Source of the DNA: Hyphomicrobiales bacterium
Lineage (GTDB): Bacteria > Pseudomonadota > Alphaproteobacteria > Rhizobiales > Xanthobacteraceae
Assembly: GCA_016201085.1 (NCBI GenBank)
Contig: JACQDO010000113.1
Span: forward strand, 1 to 20,977
Direction of reading: 5' to 3'
DNA: 20,977 bases
The stretch's first letter is position 1, and the number at the start of each line of letters is the position of its first letter. The notes under the pieces were generated by a model. It ran no database searches, was not told where the DNA came from, and saw only the letters and a program-made list of their open reading frames with translations. Of this stretch, positions 8,350 through 15,490 are shown piece after piece. Made by a program: the position numbers and the translations under genes.

Positions 8350-8364
8350 CAGCTATCGACGCCT

Positions 8365-8946
8365 TCAGCCGCCGCGCGCGCGACGCACCCGCACATAAAG
8401 CGCGCCCTCGCCGCCATGCGAGACATGGGCGTCTTCGAAGCCGATCACCAGCGCGCGGAATTCCGGCAGCCCCAGCCATTGCGGCACGTGCCGGCGCAGC
8501 ACGCCCGGTTCGCCACCGCGGCCTTTGCCGGTGATCACCAGCACCAATCGGGCATCGCGCGCGATGGCATTGCGCAGGAAATGCAACAGCGCGGAATGCG
8601 CTTCGCTTTGCGTGAGGCCGTGCAGGTCGAGGCGGCCATCGATCGCCTCTTTGCCGCGCGCGACGCGCGCCCGCATGCGGCGGCCGAGCGGCGCTAAAGG
8701 CGGCGGTTGGGGCCGAACCTTAGCAGCGGACTTGGCGCGCTCCCTCTCCCCTTGGGGGAGAGGGCTGGGGTGAGGGGGCAAGTGACTCTCGTTAGGCTGT
8801 AACCCCTCACCCGACGCGCTTCGCGCGTCGACCTCTCCCAATGGGAGAGGTGAAGTGCGCAGCGGCGCGATCGATTTGGTGACGATGGTCCATAGCACGC
8901 GCTCGTCTGGCGTAAGAACGCGGCGTCGGTTGCCGTCGCGGCTCAT
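8365..8946 (-). CDS. Smr (MutS2 C-terminal type) domain protein with in-frame palindromic insert
   Basis: This 193-residue protein belongs to the stand-alone Smr group, putative nucleases or nucleic-acid binders of unknown physiological role. The N-terminus VLTPDERVLWTIVTKSIAPL (about residues 10-29) and the Smr domain from about residue 100 are conserved. Key Smr motifs are LDLHG at 106-110 and TGKG at 139-142, followed by HGGEGALYVRVRR at the end. Residues 32-70 (SPLPLGEVDARSASGEG... HPSPLPQGERER) are a translation of the palindromic repeat at 8742-8851 and have no protein-family character. They fall in the linker between the N-terminal motif and the domain, so function may survive. It begins 9 bp after the mltA stop, probably in one operon with it. 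Confidence 0.9.
   Translation of the reverse strand: MSRDGNRRRVLTPDERVLWTIVTKSIAPLRTSPLPLGEVDARSASGEGLQPNESHLPPHPSPLPQGERERAKSAAKVRPQPPPLAPLGRRMRARVARGKEAIDGRLDLHGLTQSEAHSALLHFLRNAIARDARLVLVITGKGRGGEPGVLRRHVPQWLGLPEFRALVIGFEDAHVSHGGEGALYVRVRRARGG
8742..8851. repeat. Palindromic element, family B copy 1, inside the Smr coding sequence
   Basis: CCCTCTCCCC (8742-8751) pairs with GGGGAGAGGG (8755-8764). ACCTCTCCC-AAT-GGGAGAGGT forms the right hairpin at 8831-8851. Between them lie TGAGGGG, its partner CCCCTCA, and a small hairpin GACGCGC...GCGCGTC at 8813-8829. The same modules occur at 12191-12342 after secB. The element is read through in frame by the minus-strand Smr gene. Confidence 0.9.
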
Positions 8947-8955
8947 GGTGCGGAT

Positions 8956-10221
8956 TTAAGGACGCTGCTTCGGCAGCGGCGCGGTCGCCGAAGCCGTGGA
9001 CAAGGCATCGGCCAAAATCGCCTTCGGCCGCGGCAATGGCAGTGGAATATTGTTCGCCGGCGCGGCGCCGCTGCCGTTCACCGCCAGGCTGCGCGGCACC
9101 AGCATGACGAATTGACCGAACTGCTTGATGCGTCCGGCGATATGGCCGATCTCCTCGCCGGCGCCGAAATAGATATCGGCGCGTGCCGGTCCGACAATGG
9201 CCGAGCCGGTATCCTGCGCGAACAGCAGGCGGCGGAATTTGGTGTCCGGCTTCTCGCTCAGGATCGGCAGCTCGGCGTCGATCCAGATCGGCGTGCCGTA
9301 GACGTGGATTCGCTTGTCCACCGCCAGCGAACGCCCGGGCGTGAGCGGGATACCCTGCGCGCCGATGCATTCGTCATGCGGGGCGAGCGCGGTCTCGCGG
9401 AAGAACACGAAGGAGCGGTTCTTGCGGCGCAGTTCCCTGCCCTCGTCCGGATTGGCATCCATCCAGTCGCGGATGCGATCCATCGACATGTCTTCCTTGG
9501 CGATAATGCCGCGATCGATGAGGAATTTGCCGACCGGCGTATAGCGCTGGCCGTTGCTGGCGACATAATTGAGCCGCAGCAGCTTGCCGTCATCGAGCTT
9601 TACCCGCGTCGAGCCCTGGATCTGCGCGAAAAAGGCATCGACCGGATTTTTTACGTAACAGATTTCCAGCTTCCTGCCCTTGAGCGCGCCGTTCTCGATG
9701 GCGGTGCGGTCGAAATGGGCAAATACCCTGCTCTGGCGCTTTCTCACCGTGTCGGCCGGCGCGGCGTAGATCGGGATCTTGAATTCGTCGGTCGGTACGC
9801 GCGAGCCGACAAACTCGGTTTCGTAATAGCCGGTGAAAAAGCCTTCCGTTTGGCCCTGCGGCGCAATGCGCACCGGCTTGAAATTATCCTCGAAGAAGGC
9901 GCGCGCCTGCTTATCGCTAGGAGAATTCGCGGCCGTTGCGGTACGCTCGCATACCTTGAACAATGCGCCAAAAAGCGGACGGGCCGCCCGCACCGCCTTG
10001 CCGCCTTGCAGAATGGCGCTGCAGCTTTTCAAGAATGCGCTATAGGCGGCGGCGTGGTCGTCATCGGACCAGCCGGCGAGCGCTGCAAAATTGAGCGTTT
10101 CGACTTGCGCGTGCGGCAGTTTCAAAACCGCCTCGCGCGCCGCCGCCGGCAGGCTCGCGCAAAATCCCAATCCGATCAGAAAGCCAAAACGGATTGCGAG
10201 GTGGGGACGCGATGCCGCCAT
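8956..10221 (-). CDS. mltA: Membrane-bound lytic murein transglycosylase A family
   Basis: This 421-residue protein is a periplasmic MltA-family lytic transglycosylase, which cleaves peptidoglycan glycan strands to 1,6-anhydro products. Residues 1-28 form a signal peptide (hydrophobic IRFGFLIGLGFCASLPAAA), with likely cleavage after AAA. There is a Cys at 21, but the residues before it do not form a good lipobox, so a soluble or differently anchored form is likely. The central MltA domain includes GFFTGYYETEF. The C-terminal 3D domain has FAQDTGSAIVGPARADIYFG with the conserved aspartates. It lies 6 bp after the Tim44-like gene and just before the Smr gene, probably one operon. Confidence 0.93.
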   Translation of the reverse strand: MAASRPHLAIRFGFLIGLGFCASLPAAAREAVLKLPHAQVETLNFAALAGWSDDDHAAAYSAFLKSCSAILQGGKAVRAARPLFGALFKVCERTATAANSPSDKQARAFFEDNFKPVRIAPQGQTEGFFTGYYETEFVGSRVPTDEFKIPIYAAPADTVRKRQSRVFAHFDRTAIENGALKGRKLEICYVKNPVDAFFAQIQGSTRVKLDDGKLLRLNYVASNGQRYTPVGKFLIDRGIIAKEDMSMDRIRDWMDANPDEGRELRRKNRSFVFFRETALAPHDECIGAQGIPLTPGRSLAVDKRIHVYGTPIWIDAELPILSEKPDTKFRRLLFAQDTGSAIVGPARADIYFGAGEEIGHIAGRIKQFGQFVMLVPRSLAVNGSGAAPANNIPLPLPRPKAILADALSTASATAPLPKQRP

Positions 10222-10227
10222 GCGCGA

Positions 10228-10950
10228 TTATCCGGCGGTGGTTTCGGCTTCGGTGGCGACCAGCTTCCAGTTCGGATCGCGCGCCGACACATCGCGCGCG
10301 AAGGTCCACACGTCGGTGACGTCGGTGACCTTATCGGCACTGCCGTCGATGACATTGCCGTCCCGGTCGCGCGTCACCGAAACCAGCTTGGACTGGAAGC
10401 GCACGGTCAGCTGCGCATTGCGGCCGCGCAATTCGGCGGCCGTGATCTCGGCATTGTCGATCGAAACAAAACGGCTCTCCACCGTCTCGCCGCGTTTCTC
10501 GCGGTCGCCGATGGCGGCCTCGAAGCCGTCATAGACCTCGCGCGACAGCAGATTCTTCAGGGTGCGGCGGTCGCCTTCGGCATAGGCGTTGACGATCATC
10601 TCGTAGGCCGCGCGTGCGCCGGTGAGGAAGTGCTTGGCGTCGAAATCGGGAGACGCGGCGGCGATGGCATCGAGTCCGCCGGCGATGACGGAGCCCGTCT
10701 CGGCCACGCCCTTCCAGCGCTCGCTTGGCTCCACCGGTTCGGCCGGGCTCTGCGCGGCCGCTTCCGGTGTGCGATTGGGCAAAGCGACGACGTTTTCGCC
10801 CGCCGGCCGCACCGGTTCACGTGCGGAATAAGGATCGTATGGCGGACGCTCCCGCCCCGTGCGCTGGCCGAGCACGCTGCGCAGGCGCAGGAAGATGAAC
10901 ACCGCAAGCGCCAGGAATATGATGGTGTAGATATCGAACACGTCTCGCAT
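10228..10950 (-). CDS. Tim44-like domain membrane-anchored protein
   Basis: From the ATG at 10950 the protein has 240 residues. A single N-terminal membrane segment (TIIFLALAVFIFLRL, about residues 9-23) is followed by a proline-rich linker to about residue 75. A C-terminal Tim44/NTF2-like domain follows: FLTGARAAYEMIVNAYAEGDRRTLKNLL and DVTDVWTFARD...DPNWKLVATE. This layout matches alphaproteobacterial Tim44-domain proteins, relatives of the mitochondrial import-motor subunit. In bacteria the role is not settled; a cell-envelope function is an inference. Reading continues upstream of 10950, but the membrane anchor begins right at this ATG. It is divergent from fxsA. Confidence 0.88.
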   Translation of the reverse strand: MRDVFDIYTIIFLALAVFIFLRLRSVLGQRTGRERPPYDPYSAREPVRPAGENVVALPNRTPEAAAQSPAEPVEPSERWKGVAETGSVIAGGLDAIAAASPDFDAKHFLTGARAAYEMIVNAYAEGDRRTLKNLLSREVYDGFEAAIGDREKRGETVESRFVSIDNAEITAAELRGRNAQLTVRFQSKLVSVTRDRDGNVIDGSADKVTDVTDVWTFARDVSARDPNWKLVATEAETTAG

Positions 10951-11155
10951 GCTTTCAGCTACCGTACCGTAGGTCAGCGCTCGGTCTCTCGCCGGGTAGG
11001 CGGCGTAGCGGCCGGTTCCACCCTTATTATATCTATGCCGGTGGCCGCACCGTTCCATAGGTTTGCGCCAGTATTTCGGCGCAAATCGTGCCTGCTGGGC
11101 AAACCTTAGACGATCAGGGCGGTTACGCCAACATGGGTTACCCAGGCAAACATCG

Positions 11156-11614
11156 ATGAATGTGGCAAAATGGCTAATCTTGGCGTTGCTGGCCCTGCCT
11201 TTGGCGGAATTGGCCGCGTTCATCGCCGTGGCGGCCATGATCGACTTCGCTTGGGCGTTGGCGCTGATACTGGCCGGTTCGTTAACGGGCGTGCTGATTT
11301 TGCGCCATGCCGGCGGCAATCATATCGCACGCGTGCGCGTCGCCTTGAGCGACGGCGGGGTTACGGCGCTGCAAGCCGACGGCAGCGGCTTCCTCGTCCT
11401 GCTGGCCGGGATTCTCCTGCTAATTCCAGGGTTTATCACGGATATCGCGGGCCTTTTGCTGCTTATCGCGCCGCTCCGGCAAACTTTTGCAGACCGGCTG
11501 CGCGGAGATACGCCGCCGCGCCAAGACGGCATCGTCGATCTGGAGCCGGAACAATGGCGCCGCGTTCCCGACCCGGCACTGCCAGACCGGCACGATAAGG
11601 ACAATCGCGGCTAA
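11156..11614 (+). CDS. fxsA: FxsA family membrane protein
   Basis: This 152-residue inner-membrane protein starts MNVAKWLILALLALPLAELAAF, typical of FxsA. It has hydrophobic segments near residues 6-26, 29-50 and 78-102, with the family motif LLIPGFITDIAGLLLL. The C-terminal 45 residues are polar. In E. coli FxsA overproduction relieves F-plasmid exclusion of phage T7; its normal role is unknown. It sits just upstream of secB on the same strand with 84 bp between, and divergent from the Tim44-like gene, an arrangement I regard as conserved in this group. Regulatory DNA is shared in 10951-11155. Confidence 0.9.
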   Translation: MNVAKWLILALLALPLAELAAFIAVAAMIDFAWALALILAGSLTGVLILRHAGGNHIARVRVALSDGGVTALQADGSGFLVLLAGILLLIPGFITDIAGLLLLIAPLRQTFADRLRGDTPPRQDGIVDLEPEQWRRVPDPALPDRHDKDNRG

Positions 11615-11698
11615 CGCCGCACGTCCTTGTTCCCCCATAGGCCCTATGTTAGCCAACCGCCAAATTATGAGGCCGCCTGGCGGCGCGAAGGAGTGTTC

Positions 11699-12175
11699 AT
11701 GTCGACGACCAATGGCGGCCCGTCCGCGGACCAAGTGCCGCAACTCAACGTGGTGGCGCAATACATCAAGGATTTCTCGTTCGAGAATCCGAACGCGCCG
11801 CAGTCATTGATTCCCAAGCAGGAGCCGCCGCAGATCAACATCCAGATCAACGTCAACGCCACGCCGCTGTCGGACACCGACATCGAGGTGGTGCTCGATC
11901 TGCAAGGCAAGGCGGAACATTCCGGCTCGCTGTTGTTCAATTTCGAGCTGCAATTCGGCGGCGTGTTCCGTATCCGCAACGTGCCGCAGGAAAACCTGAA
12001 CGCCATCGTGCTAATCGAATGCCCGCGCTTGCTGTTCCCGTTCGCGCGCGAGATCGTCGCCACCTCGGTGCGCAATGGCGGCTTCCCGCCGTTGCTGCTC
12101 GATCCGGTGGATTTCGTCGGGCTCTATCGTCAGAAGATGGAACAGATGCAGCCGCAGCCGGCGACGCAGAGCTGA
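11699..12175 (+). CDS. secB: Protein-export chaperone SecB
   Basis: SecB is a cytosolic tetrameric chaperone that keeps exported proteins unfolded and passes them to SecA. The ATG at 11699 follows AAGGAG with 5-base spacing and gives 158 residues. Diagnostic stretches are [14 protein letters not shown] near residues 20-33 and INVNATPL near residue 55. Others are [13 protein letters not shown] near 112-124 and [17 protein letters not shown] near 129-145. Length and composition are normal for alphaproteobacterial SecB. It is transcribed towards dnaQ; the gap between them is filled by a large palindromic repeat. Confidence 0.97.
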   Translation: MSTTNGGPSADQVPQLNVVAQYIKDFSFENPNAPQSLIPKQEPPQINIQINVNATPLSDTDIEVVLDLQGKAEHSGSLLFNFELQFGGVFRIRNVPQENLNAIVLIECPRLLFPFAREIVATSVRNGGFPPLLLDPVDFVGLYRQKMEQMQPQPATQS

Positions 12176-12190
12176 GCGTTTGCTTTCTTC

Positions 12191-12342
12191 CCCTCTCCCC
12201 GTGCGGGAGAGGGTGCCGAGCGAATGCGTCCGCATGAGCGAGGCGGGTGAGGGGTCAATGCCTCATCCGAATCCGACCCCTCACCCGGCTCGTGCTTCGC
12301 TGTCGCTACGCACTCGCCACCCTCTCCCGCAAGGGGAGAGGG
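12191..12342. repeat. Palindromic element, family B copy 2 (secB/dnaQ convergent gap)
   Basis: The left hairpin CCCTCTCCC (12191-12199) pairs with GGGAGAGGG (12205-12213). The right hairpin CCCTCTCCC (12320-12328) pairs with GGGAGAGGG (12334-12342). Inside, GGGTGAGGGGTC (12245-12256) and GACCCCTCACCC (12275-12286) are a perfect 12 bp inverted pair. The unit fills the gap between the convergent secB and dnaQ genes and could stop or stabilise both transcripts, although no T-run follows the stems. Confidence 0.93.
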
Positions 12343-12372
12343 GAAACGCGCCCGGGGCGACCGCTTTAAATT

Positions 12373-13062
12373 CTACAGATAATTCCGCCACAGCGCATTC
12401 TCACCGAGCGTCGCCACGAATTGGCGATGCGCGGCGCGATCGGCCTCGCTCAGCCGCGGCGTCAGCGGCGTGCTGCGTTCGCGCCGGGTCACGATACCGT
12501 CGCCGCTGGTGCCGCGCCGCTCGACGGTTTCGGCCAAGCCCAGTTGCGCCTGGCGGGCGCCGATCAATTCAAGATAAACCTCGGCCAGGATCTCGGCATC
12601 GAGCAGCGCGCCATGCTTGCTGCGCCGCGAATTGTCGATGCCATAGCGTGCGCACAGATCGTCGAGCCGGTTCGGCCCGGCCGGATGCTTGCGGCGCGCC
12701 AGCATCAGCGTATCGACCAGCCGCTCGCGCGCGATCAGCGCCCGCTCGACGCGTTTGAGCTCGGCGCAGAGGAAGCCGTGATCGAAGCCGGCATTGTGGA
12801 TCACCAGCGGCGCCTCGCCGATGAAGTCGAGGAAGTCGTCGACAATCTCGACGAAACGCTTGTGGCCCTTGAGGAACTCGCTCGACAGCCCATGGATGGC
12901 GAAGGCCTCGGCCGGCACCTCGCGCTCCGGATTGAGATAGGCGTGGAAGGTCGCGCCGGTCGGAATCCGGTTGAGCAATTCGATGCAGCCGATCTCGACC
13001 AGGCGGTGGCCTTGGCCCGGATCGAGGCCGGTGGTTTCGGTGTCGAGGACGATTTCGCGCAT
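12373..13062 (-). CDS. dnaQ: DNA polymerase III epsilon subunit (3'-5' proofreading exonuclease)
   Basis: This 229-residue protein is the proofreading exonuclease of the replicative polymerase core. Exo motif I is DTETTGLDP with Asp7 and Glu9. Exo II is IHNAGFDHGFL with Asp94. Exo III is HGALLDAEILAEVY with His150 and Asp155. Residues beyond about 185 form the tail, ending LGENALWRNYL, expected to contact the polymerase alpha subunit. It is on the same strand as coaE but separated by about 100 bp holding a double-hairpin repeat. The order dnaQ-coaE-...-maf beside secB is typical of Rhizobiales. Confidence 0.96.
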   Translation of the reverse strand: MREIVLDTETTGLDPGQGHRLVEIGCIELLNRIPTGATFHAYLNPEREVPAEAFAIHGLSSEFLKGHKRFVEIVDDFLDFIGEAPLVIHNAGFDHGFLCAELKRVERALIARERLVDTLMLARRKHPAGPNRLDDLCARYGIDNSRRSKHGALLDAEILAEVYLELIGARQAQLGLAETVERRGTSGDGIVTRRERSTPLTPRLSEADRAAHRQFVATLGENALWRNYL

Positions 13063-13081
13063 ATCCGCCTATGCTGCTATC

Positions 13082-13153
13082 GTCCCCGCGAAGGCGGGGA
13101 CCCAGTAATCACGGCGCTGATTGTGTCTACTGGATGCCCGCTTTCGCGGGCAT
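13082..13153. repeat. Double-hairpin palindromic element, family A copy 3 (dnaQ/coaE gap)
   Basis: The 5' hairpin GTCCCCGC-GAAG-GCGGGGAC lies at 13082-13101, followed by CCAGTA (13102-13107). TACTGG (13128-13133) is followed by the 3' hairpin ATGCCCGC-TTTC-GCGGGCAT at 13134-13153. Compared with the copy at 5437 the stems differ in sequence, but both partners change together, so pairing is kept. Confidence 0.92.
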
Positions 13154-13166
13154 GACAGATAGCGAC

Positions 13167-13598
13167 TCAGCGCTGCCGTTTCGGCATCTTAGCGACGCTT
13201 TTGAGAATATCACGCACCTGCGCGCGCGCCGCATCGAAGCCTTGAGAGCTATCCACGATGAAATCTGCGCGGCGGCGCTTTTCGGCGTCCAGCATTTGCT
13301 TGGACAAAAGAGCCTGGAACTTCTGGCGCGCGCCATGCACAAGCGGGTGCACAATCGATTCAAGCCGCTTGATGGCGGCGGCATCGCCCAGCACGCTTTT
13401 CGCAAGCTTCTCGCGATCGACCTTGCCGTTGGCGGTGGTGCCTGGAAACGCCGCTTCGATGGCGCCGGTGGCCTCACCCTCATAGAGCCGGTGCACGGCG
13501 GCGTCGGCGTCGTAGACCGGCACGCCAGCCTCGGCGAACATCTTCGCCGTGGTGGACTTGCCCATGCCGATCGAGCCGGTGAGACCGAGGATGAACAT
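13167..13598 (-). CDS. coaE: Dephospho-CoA kinase with a large internal deletion
   Basis: CoaE phosphorylates dephospho-CoA, the last step of CoA synthesis. Only 143 residues are present; the family is normally about 200. The N-terminal part is intact: P-loop [12 protein letters not shown] at 5-16 and the DAD motif at 30-32. So is the C-terminal part: [26 protein letters not shown] at about 95-120. HPLV (84-87) runs straight into GARQKFQ, so about 55-60 residues are absent. These include the usual DIPLLFE strand and most of the lid. The reading frame is kept. The enzyme is probably inactive or strongly altered unless the gap is a sequencing or assembly error. CoaE is normally essential, so another copy may exist elsewhere. 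The start is 7 bp after the maf stop. Confidence 0.85.
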   Translation of the reverse strand: MFILGLTGSIGMGKSTTAKMFAEAGVPVYDADAAVHRLYEGEATGAIEAAFPGTTANGKVDREKLAKSVLGDAAAIKRLESIVHPLVHGARQKFQALLSKQMLDAEKRRRADFIVDSSQGFDAARAQVRDILKSVAKMPKRQR

Positions 13599-13604
13599 TG
13601 GGCG

Positions 13605-14213
13605 TCAGCCTTCGATGAATTCGTTTTTCCGCAAAAACGCGAGCAGCGGCAACAACGGCAAGCCGAGGATGGTGAAATAGTCGCCCTCGATCTTGTCGAA
13701 CAGATGCACGCCGATGCCTTCGAGCTGATAGCCGCCGACGCTCAGCAAGGCGGCATCCCCCGCCATGGCAAGATATTTCTCGAGGAAACGGTCGGAGATG
13801 TCGCGCATGGTCAGCCGCGCGGTATCGACGCAATCGAACAGCACCGCGCCGTCGCGCGCCAGCGCCAGCGCCGAATGCAGCTCATGCGTCCGCCCGCGCA
13901 AGCTCCGCAATTGCTCGGCCGCGGCGGCGCGGTTCGCCGGCTTGCTGAAGCGGGCGGGACCCAGCGCCAGCGTCTGGTCGGCGCCGAGCACCAGCTGCCC
14001 GGGACGCGTGGCCGCCACGGCGAGCGCCTTGGCGCGCGCCAGCAGCCTTGCCGCCTCAGCCGCGTCGCTGGCGCCTGTCTTGGCCTCCACCGCGCGCTCG
14101 TCGATATTTGCCGGCCTGATCTCGAAGCGCAGCCCGGCGGCCGCCAGCAGCTTACCGCGCACATTGCTCTTCGACGCGAGCACCAGAGGCTGACGGTCGA
14201 GCCAGAGCGGCAT
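13605..14213 (-). CDS. maf: Maf/YceF-like nucleotide pyrophosphatase
   Basis: Maf-family proteins (202 residues here) hydrolyse non-canonical or modified nucleoside triphosphates and act as house-cleaning enzymes. The N-terminal LVLASKSNVRGKLLAAAGL matches the substrate-binding S-x-x-R motif region. GADQTLAL carries the conserved Asp79. Near the C-terminus, GDAALLSVGGYQLEG and KIEGDYFTILGLPLLPL are standard. Exact substrate preference cannot be told from sequence. It lies between the PPDK-regulator gene and coaE. In many Rhizobiales aroE sits between maf and coaE, but here only 6 bp separate them. Confidence 0.92.
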   Translation of the reverse strand: MPLWLDRQPLVLASKSNVRGKLLAAAGLRFEIRPANIDERAVEAKTGASDAAEAARLLARAKALAVAATRPGQLVLGADQTLALGPARFSKPANRAAAAEQLRSLRGRTHELHSALALARDGAVLFDCVDTARLTMRDISDRFLEKYLAMAGDAALLSVGGYQLEGIGVHLFDKIEGDYFTILGLPLLPLLAFLRKNEFIEG

Positions 14214-14235
14214 GATCTTCCTTTAATCCTTTTCT

Positions 14236-14307
14236 TAGCGCGTAATCCCGAAAACCGGTTCCCATCCCCGATCAAGTCGAGGACAAGCTTTTCGGGATCA
14301 CGCGCTA
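14236..14307. repeat. Inverted-repeat element, family C
   Basis: TAGCGCGTAATCCCGAAAA (14236-14254) and TTTTCGGGATCACGCGCTA (14289-14307) are 19 bp inverted arms with one mismatch, around a 34 bp centre. Sequences of this type are widespread as small non-coding repeats in Rhizobiales. The last three bases (CTA on plus) are the TAG stop codon of the adjacent minus-strand PPDK-regulator gene. Confidence 0.88.
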
Positions 14308-15138
14308 GCCCACCGGATGGCGGCGGCGTTCGGACAACAGCTTCATCACCGCGGCGGCGGTTTCCTCGATCGAGCGGCGCGTCACGTCGATCGACGGCCA
14401 ATTATGCTTGGCGCAGAGCCGGCGCGAAAACGCGACCTCCTCGGCCACCGCCGTCTTGTCGATGTACTGCGAGTCGTCGCGATGCGCTTTCAGACCGAGC
14501 AGCCGATTCTCGCGGATCTGCACGATGCGTTCGGCGCTGGCATAGAGCCCGATCACCAGCGGCCGCGCCAGCTTCTCGACCTGCGGCGCCAGCGGTACGC
14601 CCGGCACCAGCGGCACATTGGCGGTCTTGACGCCGCGGTTGGCGAGATAGATCGAGGTCGGGGTTTTCGAAGTGCGCGAGACGCCGACCAGCACCACGTC
14701 GGCCTGCTCCAGCCCTTCCACGTGCTGGCCGTCGTCATGGAACATGGTGTAGTTGAGCGCATCGATGCGCTGGAAATATTCCGCATTGAGCACGTGCTGG
14801 GCGCCGGCGCGGTGGATGGTTTCGGCGCCGAGATAGGATTGGAACAACCGCAGAATCGGACCCAGCACCGACATGCAGGGCAGACCGAGTTCGCGACACC
14901 GGGTTTCCAGCAGCGCGATCAGTTCTTCCTCGAGCAAAGTGTAAAGCACCAGCCCGGGCGCCTCGGCGATTTCGGTCAGTGCGTTCTCCAGCGACTTGCG
15001 CGAGCGCACCATCGGATAAAGATGTTCGACCGGGTGCACATTGGCGTATTGCGCCGCGGCCGCGCGCGCGACCGTTATCAAGGTCTCGCCGGTCGCATCC
15101 GACACGAGATGAAGATGGAAATAACCAGGTTCAGGCAT
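14305..15138 (-). CDS. PPDK/PEP synthase regulatory protein (kinase/pyrophosphorylase, DUF299)
   Basis: This 277-residue protein belongs to the bifunctional serine/threonine kinase and phosphorylase family. It inactivates and reactivates pyruvate, phosphate dikinase or PEP synthase by ADP-dependent phosphorylation. The N-terminus [14 protein letters not shown] is the family signature. The P-loop-like [11 protein letters not shown] lies at residues 152-162. The C-terminal [13 protein letters not shown] is also typical. Whether the target is PPDK or PEPS cannot be decided here. The stop codon lies inside repeat family C. It is transcribed away from hemE, with a candidate origin in between. Confidence 0.95.
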   Translation of the reverse strand: MPEPGYFHLHLVSDATGETLITVARAAAAQYANVHPVEHLYPMVRSRKSLENALTEIAEAPGLVLYTLLEEELIALLETRCRELGLPCMSVLGPILRLFQSYLGAETIHRAGAQHVLNAEYFQRIDALNYTMFHDDGQHVEGLEQADVVLVGVSRTSKTPTSIYLANRGVKTANVPLVPGVPLAPQVEKLARPLVIGLYASAERIVQIRENRLLGLKAHRDDSQYIDKTAVAEEVAFSRRLCAKHNWPSIDVTRRSIEETAAAVMKLLSERRRHPVG

Positions 15139-15490
15139 CTGTATAGTAATGGGATGACGTGTGGATAGGGTGGGAGGAGGCCACGGCTTTAGCTCTCACG
15201 CAAGCCGACATGGAGCGGAACCGTCATTTCCTTCCACATGGCCGGCCTTGGGACAATGCCGGGGTATCTATTGAAAGGCGATGCAGTCATGTGGACGGCT
15301 ATCTGGGGACGGCAATGGATAAGCCTGCAAAAACCCAATAAAACGGCCTTAGCTGCTGTGGATAGACTACGACCGATTAGCGCTCGATTCTGAATTCACT
15401 CGCGCCAGCCGGTGGACAGACGGTTGATCGCGAGTCATGAGTCCAATCAACCGCCTAATAAACACTACAAAGAGTCTTATAAGAGTCTTT
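15139..15490. other. Candidate chromosomal replication origin (oriC) next to hemE
   Basis: No protein gene is evident in these 352 bp. DnaA-box-like sites, all in one orientation, are TGTGGATAG at 15160-15168 and 15357-15365 (8 of 9 to TGTGGATAA) and AATGGATAA at 15314-15322 (7 of 9). A further TGGGGATAA lies at 15519-15527, inside hemE. The right end (about 15448-15492) is AT-rich with a tandem AAGAGTCTT at 15470 and 15481, which could be an unwinding element. Established work places the origins of Caulobacter, Rickettsia and Sinorhizobium beside hemE. The two adjoining genes point away from this gap. Origin function is an inference. Confidence 0.6.

Noticed and set aside
9112..11109. Plus-strand open frame of 665 codons
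   Set aside because: It mirrors mltA and the Tim44-like gene on the other strand and shows no family motif.
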